Notes: generated by a model not told the origin, from the sequence alone. A stretch of 64,000 nt of DNA from Sva-07 sp963743825 (GCA_963743825.1 CAVURC010000010.1:62001-126000), one strand, 5' to 3'. Numbered from the stretch's first letter, positions 26,258 through 37,251 are shown. Numbers and translations: made by a program.

Positions 26258-27242
26258 ATGACCGAACACGAACCGCTTCGTTGGGGAATCGCCGCCACTG
26301 GCGGCATCGCTGCCAGTATGTGCGACGCCCTCGCGACGCTGCCCGACGCCCGAATTGCCGCCGTGGGATCACGCACCCAGCAAGCCGCGGACAACTTCGC
26401 GGCACGGTTCGAGATCCCGAACGCGCACGGCACCTACGAGGCGTTGTTCGCCGATCCCGACGTCGACATCGTCTACATCGCCTCGCCTCACAGCCACCAC
26501 CATGCCATGACGATCGCCGCGCTCGATGCCGGCAAACACGTGCTGTGCGAGAAGGCCTTCGCGCTCAACGCCGGTCAGGCGCGCGAGATGGTCGATGCCG
26601 CGCGCCGCAACGACCGCTTCCTGATGGAGGCGATGTGGACCTGGTTCATCCCGGCGGTGGTCGAGGTCCGCCAGCGGGTGCTCGACGGCGAGATCGGCGA
26701 GTTGAAGGTCGTGGAGGCCAACTTCGGCATCTCGGTCTTCGATCCCGATGGACGCCACCGCCGCGCCGACCTCGCCGGCGGAGCGATGCTCGACGTCGGC
26801 ATCTACCCGGTCACGTTCGCCCGCTTTCCTCGCCGGCGACCCCGTCGAGGCGAAGGTGATCGGCACGCTCGGCGAGACCGGCGTCGACGCCACCGTCGGT
26901 GGTGTCGTGTCGTATTCCAGCGGCGCGATCGGTGTCTTCCACACCTCACTCGACATGGCGACGAGCCTGCGCGCCTCGGTGTACGGCACCTTGGGTCGCA
27001 TCGACGTCGACGCACCGTTCTGGTTCCCCTCGGGATTCACGGTCCGCATCGCCGGCGAGGAACCGGTGCATGTCGAGCGCCCCAACCACGGCCTCGCCCA
27101 TGAGGCACAGCACGCCATGGAGCGCATCCGCGACGGCCACCGCGAAAGCGATGTGATCCCGCTCGCCACGACCGTGTCGACGATGGAGCTCCTCGACGAC
27201 ATCCGCGCCCAACTCGGCGTCGTGTACCCCGAGGAACGCTGA
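26258..27242 (+). CDS. Gfo/Idh/MocA family oxidoreductase (reading frame broken once)
   Basis: The N-terminal Rossmann domain has WGIAATGGIAASM and the family motif HVLCEKAFALN, then MEAMWTWFIP and GGAMLDVGIYPV typical of the dehydrogenase core. The frame changes near 26822-26830, in the TTTCC run: dropping one T joins PVTFAR to FLAGDPVEAKVIG. The joined protein has about 327 residues and ends VVYPEER. Such enzymes oxidise sugars or inositol, or trans-1,2-dihydrobenzene-1,2-diol, with NAD(P). The substrate is unknown. Confidence 0.83.
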
Positions 27243-27263
27243 CGCTCGACTCACGGCCGAGGC

Positions 27264-28181
27264 TCAGTTGTCGGCCGGATACTCGGCGTACGACGCCTTG
27301 AACACACCCTGGTGGAGCAGCACGGTGGCGGCATGGATCCCGGTCTCGGCGTCGGTGAGTGTCGATTCGGTCCAGTACGACTCGACGCGCTTGCTCTGGC
27401 CGATTCCCACGAGCGTGTGCTCGACGACGTAGGGCTGTCCGACGAACACCGGGCCATCGACGAAGCGGACTTCGAGGTCGATGAAGAGCCCGATCGCCGG
27501 CCCACGCACCGGAAAGTGGGCGTTCGACCGGTGAGCGATGACGCTGAGCATCTCCGTCGGCACGACAGGGCGGCCCCACGGGCTGTCACCGTCGGCGAGG
27601 TACCACGACGAGGGCTCCGTGATCTTGGCGAGCTTCTGCGCCAACGTGAAGGGATAGAGGCTCCCGTTGTGGTCGTCGAAGCCCATCGTGACGGGCTCGT
27701 CGACAGCGATCCTCATGCCCAACTCCAACTGGTCGACGATGTGGAGCGTGCCGGGATCGGCGAGCGCCCGTTGCCGACGCTCGTCCAACTCGGTCGTGTC
27801 GTCGCTCCCGATCGTTGCCGTGCCGGTGAGTACGGGTGTGCCATCGGCCTTCTCGGCGCTGATGCGTGCCAGGGTGGACGTGACGGGCTCGAGGGAAGCT
27901 CTGACCTGTTCGCCCTCCACCACCATGTTCAGGAAGTGCGAACTGACGCAGCCCCGTTCGAACCACGCCTGGCCCCAGCGTTCGACCGCAAGTGGATCGA
28001 TCTGGCTGAAGTGGGTCGGGCCTTCGATGGGCGCGCCGGCGAGGCCGAGCTGTGCAGCGGTCGCCTCGTCGTGCACGCTCGTGTGGCCGGCGTACTCCTG
28101 CTCGGCCAGCATCTGCGCCGGCGCTCGCAGCGGCCCGATCAACGTCTCGCCGTCACGAGTGATCTCGGTGTCGAAACTCAT
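27264..28181 (-). CDS. Double hot-dog fold protein, acyl dehydratase-like
   Basis: The protein of about 305 residues has two related halves. The first contains GAPIEGPTHFSQIDPLA and TGTATIGSDD, and the second contains YPFTLAQKLAKIT, FIDLEVRFVDGP and VGQPYVVEHTLVG. The last pattern resembles the second half of MaoC/hot-dog proteins that bind acyl groups. A clear catalytic Asp-His pair was not identified, so the enzymatic role is open. ATG 28181 lies inside a 12-base inverted repeat; an upstream ATG at 28241 is the alternative start. Confidence 0.55.
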   Translation of the reverse strand: MSFDTEITRDGETLIGPLRAPAQMLAEQEYAGHTSVHDEATAAQLGLAGAPIEGPTHFSQIDPLAVERWGQAWFERGCVSSHFLNMVVEGEQVRASLEPVTSTLARISAEKADGTPVLTGTATIGSDDTTELDERRQRALADPGTLHIVDQLELGMRIAVDEPVTMGFDDHNGSLYPFTLAQKLAKITEPSSWYLADGDSPWGRPVVPTEMLSVIAHRSNAHFPVRGPAIGLFIDLEVRFVDGPVFVGQPYVVEHTLVGIGQSKRVESYWTESTLTDAETGIHAATVLLHQGVFKASYAEYPADN

Positions 28182-28219
28182 CGCATGAGCCTGCCAGATC
28201 AGACCATTGCGATGAGTTT
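28174..28219. repeat. 12-base inverted repeat over the hot-dog gene start
   Basis: Arms 28174-28185 (AAACTCATCGCA) and 28208-28219 (TGCGATGAGTTT) are exact reverse complements with a 22-base spacer. The left arm covers the ATG at 28181. It could be an operator or a translation-controlling hairpin. Another CTCATCG occurs nearby at about 28245. Confidence 0.5.
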
Positions 28220-28270
28220 CCGGCGCGACAGTTGCGCTCATCTCTCATCGCACGCCCGGGCGACGGCGCG

Positions 28271-30034
28271 TCAGGTGGCAGGAGGCAGGACCTTGAGGCC
28301 GAGCTCGGCAAGCGCCTTGACGTCACCCGGGATCGGCGAGTTGGTCATGGGATCGGTGCCCGACTGGGTCTTGGGGAAGGCGATGACCTCGCGAATGTTC
28401 TCCTCGCCCGCCAGGATCGCAACGAGACGGTCGAGGCCGAACGCAAACCCACCGTGGGGCGGAGCGCCGTAGTCGAACGGGTTGAGGAAGAAACCGAACT
28501 TGCGCTCGGCTTCGTCGTCGGAGATCCCGAGGGCATGGAACACACGCCGCTGGAGGTCGGCCTCGTGGATTCGGATCGATCCGGAGCCGAGCTCCCAGCC
28601 GTTGAGCACGAGGTCGTACGCGATCGACCGCACGGCCAGCGGATCGGACTCGATCAGGTCGACGTCGTCGGGATGCGGCCGGGTGAACGGGTGGTGCCCC
28701 GGCTTCGGGCGTCCCGACTCCTTGTCGACGCCCACGAACAACGGGAACTCGACGACCCAGACGTATCGATACGGGCCCTCGTGCACGGGCGGGCGACCGA
28801 TGTCGTTACGCAGGGTGCCGAGCACCTCGCACGTGGTCATCCACTCGTCGGCGACCACGAGAATCAGGTCGCCGGACTGCGCATCCATGGCCGAACGCAG
28901 ACCCGCCGCTTCATCGTCGGAGAGGAACTTCGCCACGGGCGACTCGAAGCCGTCATCGGTGGTCTTGAGCCACACGAGCCCCTTGGCGCCGAGCGACTTC
29001 GCCCGATCCGTGAGCTTGTCGAGCTGATTGCGGCCGTACTCGGAGGCGCCACCGGGTATCCGGATGCCCTTGATCGCACCGGCGCCGGCGAATGCCTTGA
29101 ACTCCGTGGCGGCGAAGATCGGTGTCAACTCCGTCAGCTCCAGCCCGAATCGCATGTCGGGTTTGTCGATGCCGAAACGATCCATTGCGTCGCGCCACGT
29201 GATCCGTTCGATCGGCTGTGGCCGCTCCCCCGTCGCCGCCTCGGCTGCGTCGAGCACGGCCTCACTGACGGCGTCGAGCACGTCGTCCTGCGTGACGAAG
29301 CTCATCTCCATGTCGAGCTGCATGAACTCGTATTGGCGATCGGCGCGTAGATCCTCGTCGCGCAGGCAGCGCGCCATCTGGTAGTAGCGGTCGACGCCGG
29401 CAACCATCAGCAGCTGCTTGAACAGCTGCGGTGATTGCGGCAGTGCATAGAACGAGCCCGGCTCCTTGCGCGACGGCACGAGGAACTCGCGGGCCCCCTC
29501 GGGGGTCGACGGCACCAGCATCGGTGTCTCGACCTCTACGAAACCCTGAGCGTCCATCGCGTTGCGGACCGCAGCGTTGATCTTCGAGCGCACCCGCAGG
29601 TTCTTCTGCATCCGCTCGCGTCGCAGGTCGAGATAGCGGTGCTGCAGGCGGACGTTCTCGTCGACGTCGTCGGCACGGGCGTCGATCGGGAACGGTGGCG
29701 GGGTGGCCTGGCGCAGGATTTCGACCTGGCAGTCGCCGATCTCGACCTGACCGGTCGGCAGGCCTTCGTTCAGTGTGCCCTCGGGACGCTGACGCACGAC
29801 ACCCGTGATTCGCAGCACGTACTCGCTGCGCACGTCGACGTCGTCGTTGATGACGCACTGGATGATGCCCGAATGGTCACGCAGGTCGATGAACGCAAGG
29901 TGCTCGCCGTGCTCGCGGCGGCGCCCGACCCAGCCGCAGACGCTGACGGTCCGGCCGACGTGATCGCTGCGCAGCTCGCCGCACAGATGGGTGCGCATGC
30001 TCGTTGCGTTGGAGGAAATCGTGTGGTCACTCAT
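28271..30034 (-). CDS. aspS: Aspartyl-tRNA synthetase (bacterial type)
   Basis: The 587-residue class II synthetase has an N-terminal OB anticodon-binding domain (VCGWVGRRREHGEHLAFIDLRD), motif 2 in YYQMARCLRDEDLRADRQ, a bacterial GAD insertion domain in the middle and motif 3 in GGFAFGLDRLVAIL. It charges tRNA-Asp. ATG 30034 follows hisS by 19 bases, so hisS and aspS form one unit. Whether it is non-discriminating for tRNA-Asn cannot be settled here. Confidence 0.96.
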   Translation of the reverse strand: MSDHTISSNATSMRTHLCGELRSDHVGRTVSVCGWVGRRREHGEHLAFIDLRDHSGIIQCVINDDVDVRSEYVLRITGVVRQRPEGTLNEGLPTGQVEIGDCQVEILRQATPPPFPIDARADDVDENVRLQHRYLDLRRERMQKNLRVRSKINAAVRNAMDAQGFVEVETPMLVPSTPEGAREFLVPSRKEPGSFYALPQSPQLFKQLLMVAGVDRYYQMARCLRDEDLRADRQYEFMQLDMEMSFVTQDDVLDAVSEAVLDAAEAATGERPQPIERITWRDAMDRFGIDKPDMRFGLELTELTPIFAATEFKAFAGAGAIKGIRIPGGASEYGRNQLDKLTDRAKSLGAKGLVWLKTTDDGFESPVAKFLSDDEAAGLRSAMDAQSGDLILVVADEWMTTCEVLGTLRNDIGRPPVHEGPYRYVWVVEFPLFVGVDKESGRPKPGHHPFTRPHPDDVDLIESDPLAVRSIAYDLVLNGWELGSGSIRIHEADLQRRVFHALGISDDEAERKFGFFLNPFDYGAPPHGGFAFGLDRLVAILAGEENIREVIAFPKTQSGTDPMTNSPIPGDVKALAELGLKVLPPAT

Positions 30035-30053
30035 GGGTTCGATTCAATTCTGG

Positions 30054-31301
30054 TCAGGGGACAGTGAGGTGGGTGGCGATTTCGGACCGGGCGACGGAAC
30101 GTTGCTCGCCCTCGCCGTGCATCGGCTTGACGACGACGGTGCCGGCCGCGAGTTCGTCGTCGCCGATGATCACGGCGAAACGGGCACCGCTGCGATTGGC
30201 GAGCTTCATCTGGGCCTTCATCGACCGGTTGTCGTAGCCCCGGTCGGCGGCGAACCCTGCGGCTCGCAACTCAGCGGTGATGGCGACGCCTTGGAGCCCG
30301 CCGGTGACGTCGACGACGAACACATCGAGCTCGACGGGTTCGGCCGCGAACACACCCTCGTCGTCGCATGCGATCAGCGTTCGATCGACACCGAGCGCGA
30401 ACCCGATTCCGGGCGTGGCGGGCCCGCCGAGCGCCTCGACGAGACCGTCATACCGGCCACCACCGCCGAGTGCGTTCTGCGCCGAGTCGAGCGTGCCGCC
30501 CTGGAACTCGAAGATCGTGCGTCGGTAGTAGTCGAGCCCGCGCACGAGTTTCGGGTCGATCGTGAACTCGATGTCGAGCGCCCGCAGCCCGTCGAGCACC
30601 AGATCGAAATGTGCCGCTGCATCGGCGCTGTGGAAGTCGCCGATCTGGGGGGCAGCGGCGATCAGCGCCTGGTCTGATTCACGCTTGGAGTCGAGCACCC
30701 GCAGCGGGTTGCGGTCGAGCGTCGCTCGCGACTGTTCGCTGAGCTGGTCGCCGGCCGCCTCGAAGTACCGTCGCAGCGCTTCGACGTATCGGGCCCGGTC
30801 GTCGGGTTCGCCGAGGCTGTTGACGACGAGTGTCACCTGTCGCAGCCCCAAGCGGGCGTAGAACTCCCAGGCCAGAGCGATGACCTCGACGTCGAGGAAC
30901 GCGTCGTCGGCGCCGAGCACCTCGATGCCGACCTGGTCGAACTGGCGATAGCGGCCGCGTTGCGGCTTCTCGTATCGGAAGTTCGAGCCCGAGTAGAACA
31001 CCTTCCACGGCACCGTGGGACGGTGCTCGGCAAAGGCGCGGCACACGCTCGCCGTCATCTCGGGCCGCAGGGCGATGTGGCGCTCGCCCTTGTCGACGAA
31101 GTCGTACATCTCCTTGGTGACCACATCGGTGGCATCACCGATCCGGGTGAACACACCCAGGTCCTCGAGCAGCGGCGTGATGATCTGGCCGTAGCCGGCA
31201 CGCTCGACCACGTCGGCGAACACCTCGGTGAACCGACGCCACCGCCCACTCTCGGGCGGCATGATGTCGCGCATACCGGGAGTGGTCTGGAACGCTGGCA
31301 C
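30054..31301 (-). CDS. hisS: Histidyl-tRNA synthetase
   Basis: The 415-residue class II enzyme begins FQTTPGMRDIMPPES and has motif 2 in SGSNFRYEKPQRGRYRQF, the HisA signatures VRGLDYYRRTIFEF and NALGGGGRYDGL, and a C-terminal anticodon-binding domain. GTG at 31301 is the start, six bases after the rel stop. The order rel-hisS-aspS matches M. tuberculosis. Confidence 0.96.
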   Translation of the reverse strand: MPAFQTTPGMRDIMPPESGRWRRFTEVFADVVERAGYGQIITPLLEDLGVFTRIGDATDVVTKEMYDFVDKGERHIALRPEMTASVCRAFAEHRPTVPWKVFYSGSNFRYEKPQRGRYRQFDQVGIEVLGADDAFLDVEVIALAWEFYARLGLRQVTLVVNSLGEPDDRARYVEALRRYFEAAGDQLSEQSRATLDRNPLRVLDSKRESDQALIAAAPQIGDFHSADAAAHFDLVLDGLRALDIEFTIDPKLVRGLDYYRRTIFEFQGGTLDSAQNALGGGGRYDGLVEALGGPATPGIGFALGVDRTLIACDDEGVFAAEPVELDVFVVDVTGGLQGVAITAELRAAGFAADRGYDNRSMKAQMKLANRSGARFAVIIGDDELAAGTVVVKPMHGEGEQRSVARSEIATHLTVP

Positions 31302-31307
31302 GGCCGG

Positions 31308-33549
31308 TCAGGCTACCGGCGTGGCTGCGCCCGGAATCAGGCGATATGCGTCGTACACCGAATCGACGCCCTTGATCGTGCGGATCACCGCGTCGAGATA
31401 GCCGGGGTTGGCGAACTCGAACTCGAAGCGCATCTTCGCGACTCGGTCGCTGCCGGTCACGGTCTGACAGGACAGGATGTTGACGTGATGGTCGGCGAGC
31501 GCGTTCGTGACGTCGCGCAAGCAGGCGCGACCGATCGAGCGCCACGACTTCGACCCCGGCGACGAAGGTGGCACCACGTTGCTCACCGCCGTCCCACTCG
31601 ACCTCGATCATCCGCGTCGCCTGCTCTGCCATCAGCGACACCGCATTTGCACAGTCGGAACGATGCACGCTCACGCCCCGGCCCCGTGTGACGAAGCCGA
31701 TGATGCTGTCGCCCGGCATCGGCGTGCAGCAGTTCGCCAGCCGCACGAGGACGTCGTCGAGCCCCTCGACGTGGATTCCGACGCGTGACCTTCCCCCGTC
31801 GGCGCGCTCGCGACGCGGCGAGCTGATGGTGGCGGGCATCTGATCGTCCTCGTCACCCGAGCGGAACGCCTTGGCGAGACGCTGGGCGACCGACTTCGCC
31901 GACACGTGGTGCTCACCGATGGCGGCGAGCAGGGCATCGAGGTCGACGTAACTCAACTCCGTCACGACATCGTGCAACTGGACCGACTTCCACACCTGTT
32001 GCACCGGCAGACGTTCACGCCGGAGCTCCGAGGTGAGATCGTCACGACCGGCCTCGACCATGTCGACGCGACGCTCACGGCTGAACCACTGACGGATCTT
32101 GTTGCGTGCCCGCGGCGACGCAACGAAGGTCAACCAGTCCTGCGACGGCCCGGCCGTCTCGACCTTGGAGGTGAAGATCTCGACGTTGTCGCCGCTGGCC
32201 AGCACGTGGTCGAGCGACACGAGCCGGCCGTTGACCTTGGCACCGATGCACGCGTGGCCGACCTCGGTGTGCACCCCGTAGGCGAAGTCGACGGTGGTGG
32301 AGCCGACCGGCAGCGTGATCACGCGCCCCTTGGGCGTGAAGACGAAGACCTCGCCCTGCTCCAGGTCGGTCTTCAGACTCTGCATGAACTGGGCCGGATC
32401 GGAGATCTCCTCCTGCCAGTCGATGATGCGGCTCAGCCAGTCGATGTCAGCCGGCTTGTCGGAGCCCTCCTTGTACGCCCAGTGCGCAGCCACGCCCCAC
32501 TCGGCTCGCTGGTGCATCTCGACGGTACGGATCTGGACTTCGATCGGCTTGCCGGCAGGCCCGATCACCGTGGTGTGCAGGCTCTGATAGAGATTGAACT
32601 TGGGCATCGCGATGTAGTCCTTGAACCGCCCCACGACCGGACGCCAGCGGCCGTGGATCGATCCGAGTGCCGCGTAGCAGTCCTTCATCGAGTCGACGAC
32701 CACTCGGATCGCGATCAGGTCGAAGATCTCGTCGAACTCGCGACCCTTCACCACCATCTTCTCGTAGATGCTCCACAGGTGCTTGCCCCGGCCCGTGACC
32801 TCGGCCTGGATGCCCAGTTCGTCGAGTCGCGCGCGAACTTCGGCAAGCGTCTTGGCGAGGTAGAGGTCCCGTTCCGGCGTGCGGCTGCTCACCAGGTGAT
32901 CGAGCTCGGCGAAGCGCTTGGGATGCAGCGACGCGAAGGCCAGATCCTCGAGCTGCTGCTTCATCTCCTGCATACCGAGGCGGTGGGCCAGCGGCGCGTA
33001 GATGTCGAGCGTCTCCTGCGCGATGCGCTGCTGCTTCTCGAGCGGCATGGCCGCAATCGTTCGCATGTTGTGCAGCCGGTCGGCCAGCTTGATGACCAGC
33101 ACACGCAGGTCCTTGGCCATCGCCACCAGCATCTTGCGCATGCTGGCCGCCTGCTGTTCTTCACGCGAATCGAAGCGGATCCGTTCGAGTTTCGTCACCC
33201 CGTCGACGATCGCTGCCACCTCGGCGCCGAAGTCACGCTCGACATCGGCGACGGTGATCTCGGTGTCCTCCACGGCATCGTGGAGCAGCGCGGCGGTCAC
33301 GGAGATCTCGTCGAGGCCGATGTCGGCGACGATCTGGGCCACGGCGAGGGGATGGTTGATGTAGCTCTCACCACTCGAGCGCATCTGCGACTGATGGGCC
33401 TCGGCGGCAACACGGTACGCCCGGCTGATCGTGGCCACGGGCGCCTTGGGGTGCCGACGGCGGTACGACGCCAGCAGCGGCGTCAGCTCGGAGTTGGCGA
33501 CCTCGACGTGCTGCCGCCTCCAGGGAAGTACTCGATCGACCGTCCCCAT
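31308..33549 (-). CDS. rel: Bifunctional (p)ppGpp synthetase/hydrolase Rel (reading frame broken once)
   Basis: The N-terminal HD hydrolase domain has LLHDAVEDTEIT. The synthetase domain has VGRFKDYIAMPKFNLYQSLHT, where RFKD marks the bifunctional class, followed by a TGS domain (VFVFTPKGRVITLP) and a conserved-Cys region (RLANCCTPMPGD). The frame changes near 31536: dropping one base joins ALDRSRL to LRDVTNALADHHVN, which starts the C-terminal ACT domain. The joined protein has about 746 residues. It makes and degrades the alarmone of the stringent response. ATG 33549. Confidence 0.92.
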
Positions 33550-33561
33550 GATCAACTGGCC

Positions 33562-34089
33562 TCAGAAGTGAAGCAACGACCTCACGGTGCGCTCCCCGAC
33601 CTGGGCGCGGCCTCCCAGTTCGTCGAGTTCGATGACGAATCCCAGCCCGGCGATCACGCCACCCAGCGTTTCGACGAGGCGCGCCGTTGCAGCGGCTGTT
33701 CCGCCCGTGGCGAGAACGTCGTCGATGATCAGGATCCGCTCGCCCGGATGGATCGCGTCACGGTGGATCTCGAGCTTGTCGGAGCCGTACTCCAACTCGT
33801 ATTCCTCGCGCACGACCGCCCAGGGGAGCTTGCCCGCCTTGCGAACCGGAACCAGCCCGGCTCCGATGTGGTAGGCCACCGCCGAGGCGAAGATGAAGCC
33901 CCGCGACTCGACGCCGACGACCCGGTCGATCGTCAGGTGATCGAACTCGTCGACCAGACCGTTGACTGCGGCGGCGAACGTGGCACCGTCGCCGAGCAGC
34001 GGCGTGATGTCACGGAACGTGACCCCGTCGGTCGGGTAGTCCTTGATCTCGCGAACGAAGCTCCGAAGGGACCCGTAGTCGGCTGCCAT
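33562..34089 (-). CDS. apt: Adenine phosphoribosyltransferase
   Basis: The 175-residue protein has the Apt N-terminus FVREIKDYPTDGVTFRDITPLL, the Arg/Gly segment GVESRGFIFASAVAYHIGAG and the PRPP-binding motif ILIIDDVLATGGTA. It salvages adenine to AMP. ATG 34089 is the start. It lies between secF and rel, as Rv2584c does in M. tuberculosis. Confidence 0.95.
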   Translation of the reverse strand: MAADYGSLRSFVREIKDYPTDGVTFRDITPLLGDGATFAAAVNGLVDEFDHLTIDRVVGVESRGFIFASAVAYHIGAGLVPVRKAGKLPWAVVREEYELEYGSDKLEIHRDAIHPGERILIIDDVLATGGTAAATARLVETLGGVIAGLGFVIELDELGGRAQVGERTVRSLLHF

Positions 34090-34144
34090 GGTCGGAGGAT
34101 ACCGCCACGACGACGAGCGGACGACGACCCGTCACCAACCGGGA

Positions 34145-35295
34145 TCAGCGACGCTTCTTCTTGCGTGGTCGCGGCGGGTGCGTCAGCAACTGATCGGTGG
34201 GCTGACCGATCGACACGAGTTCGCGTTCGCCACTGTCGCCGTCGACCGACACGCCGTCGGTCTCGGAAACGACGTGGGCGCGTGCTCCGGCGCCCATCAC
34301 CATGGCCCGGAGTTCCTCACCGACGAGCCGTTCACGACGGGTCTTGCGTCCGGTGTCACGCTTGAGCACCGCCAACAGCGGCGTGGCGATGAAGATCGAG
34401 GAGTAGACACCCGAGATCATGCCGATCAGCAACGCCAGCGCGAACTCCTGGAGAGCGACGGCGCCCATGACACCGGCGCCGAGGATCAACAGCGACAGCA
34501 CGGGGATGATCGACGAGAGGCTCGTCATCAACGACCGCATGAGCACCTGGTTCATCGAGATGTTCACGACATCCTCGTACGGCATGCGCACGGCCGCGAA
34601 CTTGCCTTCGTTCTCCTCGACCCGGTCGAACACGACGATGGTGTCGTAGAGCGAGTAGCCGAGAATCGTGAGGAAGGCGATCACCGTCGCAGGGGTCACC
34701 GTGAACTGGAACACGGAGTACACACCGACAGCGGCGATCACGTCGTTGACCATCGCGGCGATGGCCGCCAGGGCCATGCGCCACTCGAAGCGGATCGAGA
34801 TGAAGATCGACACGATGATCAGGAAGACCACCAGTGCCCGGATCGCCTTCTCCGTGATCTCTCGGCCCCACGTGGAACTGGTGAACGAGAAGCTCACGTC
34901 CTGCTCGGCCACACCGGCGGCTTCCGCGAAGTCGGCCGTCACCGTGCGCCGCCTGGTCGCGCGGAATCTCCTCGACCTGCACCGTCACCACGTCGGAGGA
35001 CTCCGAGCTTCGCAGCTGGATTCGGGCGCCCGACGTGGAGATCCCGTTGTCGGCGAGCACCTGTTCGGCCTCGGCGACACCGAAGGTCTCGCCGGCCGGG
35101 ATGTCCCAGGCGTTGCCGCCCTCGAAGTCGAGGCCGAGGTTCAGGCCCTGGTAGAAGAGCGAGACCACGGTGACGACAACGATGATCGATCGCGCTGTAG
35201 AACCCGATCCGCCGGTGCCCGTAGAAGTCGATGGCCGTCTGCCCGCGAGAGAGACGGCCGAGACCTGATCTCGAAACCGAGTTGTCGAGGGTCAT
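34145..35295 (-). CDS. secF: Protein translocase subunit SecF (two frame changes)
   Basis: Three frame segments together give a SecF. They are the start MTLDNSVSRSG to RRIGFYS (ATG 35295), then VVSLFYQGLNLGLDFEGGNAW, and then the membrane part with RFEWRMALAAIAAMVNDV and YSLYDTIVVFDRVEEN. The frame breaks lie near 35188 and 34945, and both are repaired by dropping one base, giving about 382 residues with six helices. SecF works with SecD to drive late protein export using the proton gradient. ATG overlaps the secD stop (ATGA). The C-terminus is very basic (PRPRKKKRR). Confidence 0.88.
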
Positions 35296-36841
35296 GCTGT
35301 TGCCACATTCATGCCGAGGACGTGCTCCTGTTTCTGCATCAACTTGCTCTGAGCGAGCAGCAGCACGGCCGGACGGGTGAAGAAGTAGCACACGAGCAGG
35401 TCGCAGATCGTGGTGAGTCCGAGGTACAGCGCGAAGCCTCGCACCGACCCGACGCTCAGCATGAACAAGATGACGGCGCCGATCAGCGACACGACGTCGG
35501 CCGACCAGATGGTCCGCCACGTCATCCTGAAGCTGCGCGGCGCCGCGTTCTTGATCGTTCGACCGTTGCGGAGTTCGTCCTTGATGCGTTCGAAGAACAC
35601 CACGTAACTGTCGACCGTGACGCCGATGGCCACGATGATGCCCGTCACGCCGGCGAGGCTGAGGGCGTAGTTGGTCCAGCCCGACACGAACGACGCCATG
35701 GAGAACACCATGCCCGCCCACACGATGAGCCCGCCGACGATCACGAGGCCGAGCCAGCGGTAGTAGGCGAGCAGCAACACGACCACCACCAGCATGCCGA
35801 CGAGGCCGGCGATGATGGCGGCGTTCAACGAGTCCGAACCCGCCGATGCCGACACGGTTCGTGCCTCCTGCGCCTCGACCTGCACCGGGAACGCTCCACG
35901 GTTGAGCACGCTGATGAGGTCTTCGGCTTCCTCCTTGGAGAAGTCGCCGGTGATCGCCACCGAGTCGGTGAAGTTCGGCTGGTTCACCTGGGGGGCCGAC
36001 TGCACCACGTCGTCGAGCACGATGGCGATCTGGCCGCGCAGGCCCGGCTGCGTCGACGGACAGGTCGGTGTCGCGTTGTAGCACTCGTTGGCCAGGGCGT
36101 TCCAGGTGGCCTGGCCATCACCACGCAGGTCGACGGCAACGCCGAAACCCTGGTCGAGCGTCAGCGTGGCGCTGCCCTTCGAGAACACCTCGCCGGTCCC
36201 CTGCGCAGGCCCGACGCACACGACCGATCCGTCCCGGCTCGGGAGCAGTTCTGCCCCCGCCACGGTCGGTACCGCCACCTGCTCGTCGACGACCGGTCCC
36301 AGCGGCACGGTGTCGGTCGGCAGCGCGTGTCGGTCGGCGCGGTGTCGGTCGGCGCGGTGTCGGTCGGCACGCTGTCGGCAGGCGGCGCCTGCGGGCGCCG
36401 GAAGCCGGACGGCTCGACGGTCGAGGTGGTCGGCTCGACCGTCGAACCCGTTGACGGCGTCTCGGCCGGCGCCGCCGCCTCGGGAGCCGGACAGTCGGAG
36501 AAGTTGACAACCGGTCGGAGCTCGACCACACCGGAGACGTCGACGGCGCTCAGTGCATCTCCCTGGTCGCGCACACCCGGAAGATCGACCACGATCGTCT
36601 GGCCCTGCACTCGTACGTCGGGCTCGGCGATGCCGCGGCGCTCGAGTTCGTCGCGAATGAGGTCACGGATGATGATCAGATCCTGCTCACTGGCAGGTTC
36701 GACCGGCGCAAGGATCACCGACACGCCGCCCTGCAGGTCGAGGCCGAGGATCGGCGTGTTGTCGGTCGCAACGTTGTAGACCAACGTGACGATCACGATC
36801 AGCACGACGCCGATCAACGAGGTCCACAAGCGGCGACGCAT
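35292..36841 (-). CDS. secD: Protein translocase subunit SecD (one frame change)
   Basis: The N-terminal part begins RRRLWTSLIGVVLIVIVTLVYN and has TPILGLDLQGGVSVIL. After a Pro/Thr/Ala-rich periplasmic stretch the frame changes near 36327. The C-terminal part then gives GFGVAVDLRGDG, the membrane region LVGMLVVVVLLLAYYRW and VDSYVVFFERIKDELRNG. One missing base within a 15-base tandem repeat explains the break, since one unit is 14 long. The joined length is about 516 residues. SecD couples export to the proton motive force. It lies nine bases downstream of yajC. Confidence 0.9.
36306..36382. repeat. 15-base tandem repeat in secD encoding PTDTA
   Basis: Units of CGCGGTGTCGGTCGG (plus strand) repeat at 36338-36352 and 36353-36367, with diverged units at 36306-36320 and 36368-36382. 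The unit at 36324-36337 has only 14 bases, which is where the secD frame is lost. The encoded segment is a flexible Pro-Thr-Asp-Thr linker in the periplasmic domain. Confidence 0.75.
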
Positions 36842-36849
36842 CGCGTTGA

Positions 36850-37251
36850 TCAGTCGTCGTCGGCGGTGTTCGCCGACTCGGTTTCGACGGCGTCGGCGGG
36901 CGCTGTGGGCTCGCTGGCAGGCGCTGCAGGCTCACCGTCGAGGGATGCCTTGCCCTGGATCGCGGCCCGGGCGATACGGATCTGGACGTCGTCGTCGATC
37001 TCGAGCCAGAACCGATTGTCGCCGTCTTCACCCGTGATGGTGCCGAAGACGCCGGAGGTGGTGATGACCTCGTCGCCCACCTGGATCGAACGCTGGAGAT
37101 CCTGTTGCTCGCGAACCCGGCGCCGCTGCGGCCGGATCAGGAAGAAGTACATCGCGAACGGGATCAGCAGGAGGATGCCGAGCTGGATGAGGGCGCCGCT
37201 ACCGCCTCCATCTGATTCCTGGGCGATGATCATGGAGAGTTGCGCAGTCAT
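36850..37251 (-). CDS. yajC: Preprotein translocase subunit YajC
   Basis: The 133-residue protein has one N-terminal membrane helix (LIQLGILLLIPFAMYFFLI) followed by the family motif RPQRRRVREQQ and then VGDEVITTSGVFGTI. It is an accessory of the SecDF complex. The C-terminus is an acidic Ala/Pro/Glu-rich tail. ATG 37251. The gene order tgt-yajC-secD-secF is the widely conserved bacterial one. Confidence 0.92.
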   Translation of the reverse strand: MTAQLSMIIAQESDGGGSGALIQLGILLLIPFAMYFFLIRPQRRRVREQQDLQRSIQVGDEVITTSGVFGTITGEDGDNRFWLEIDDDVQIRIARAAIQGKASLDGEPAAPASEPTAPADAVETESANTADDD

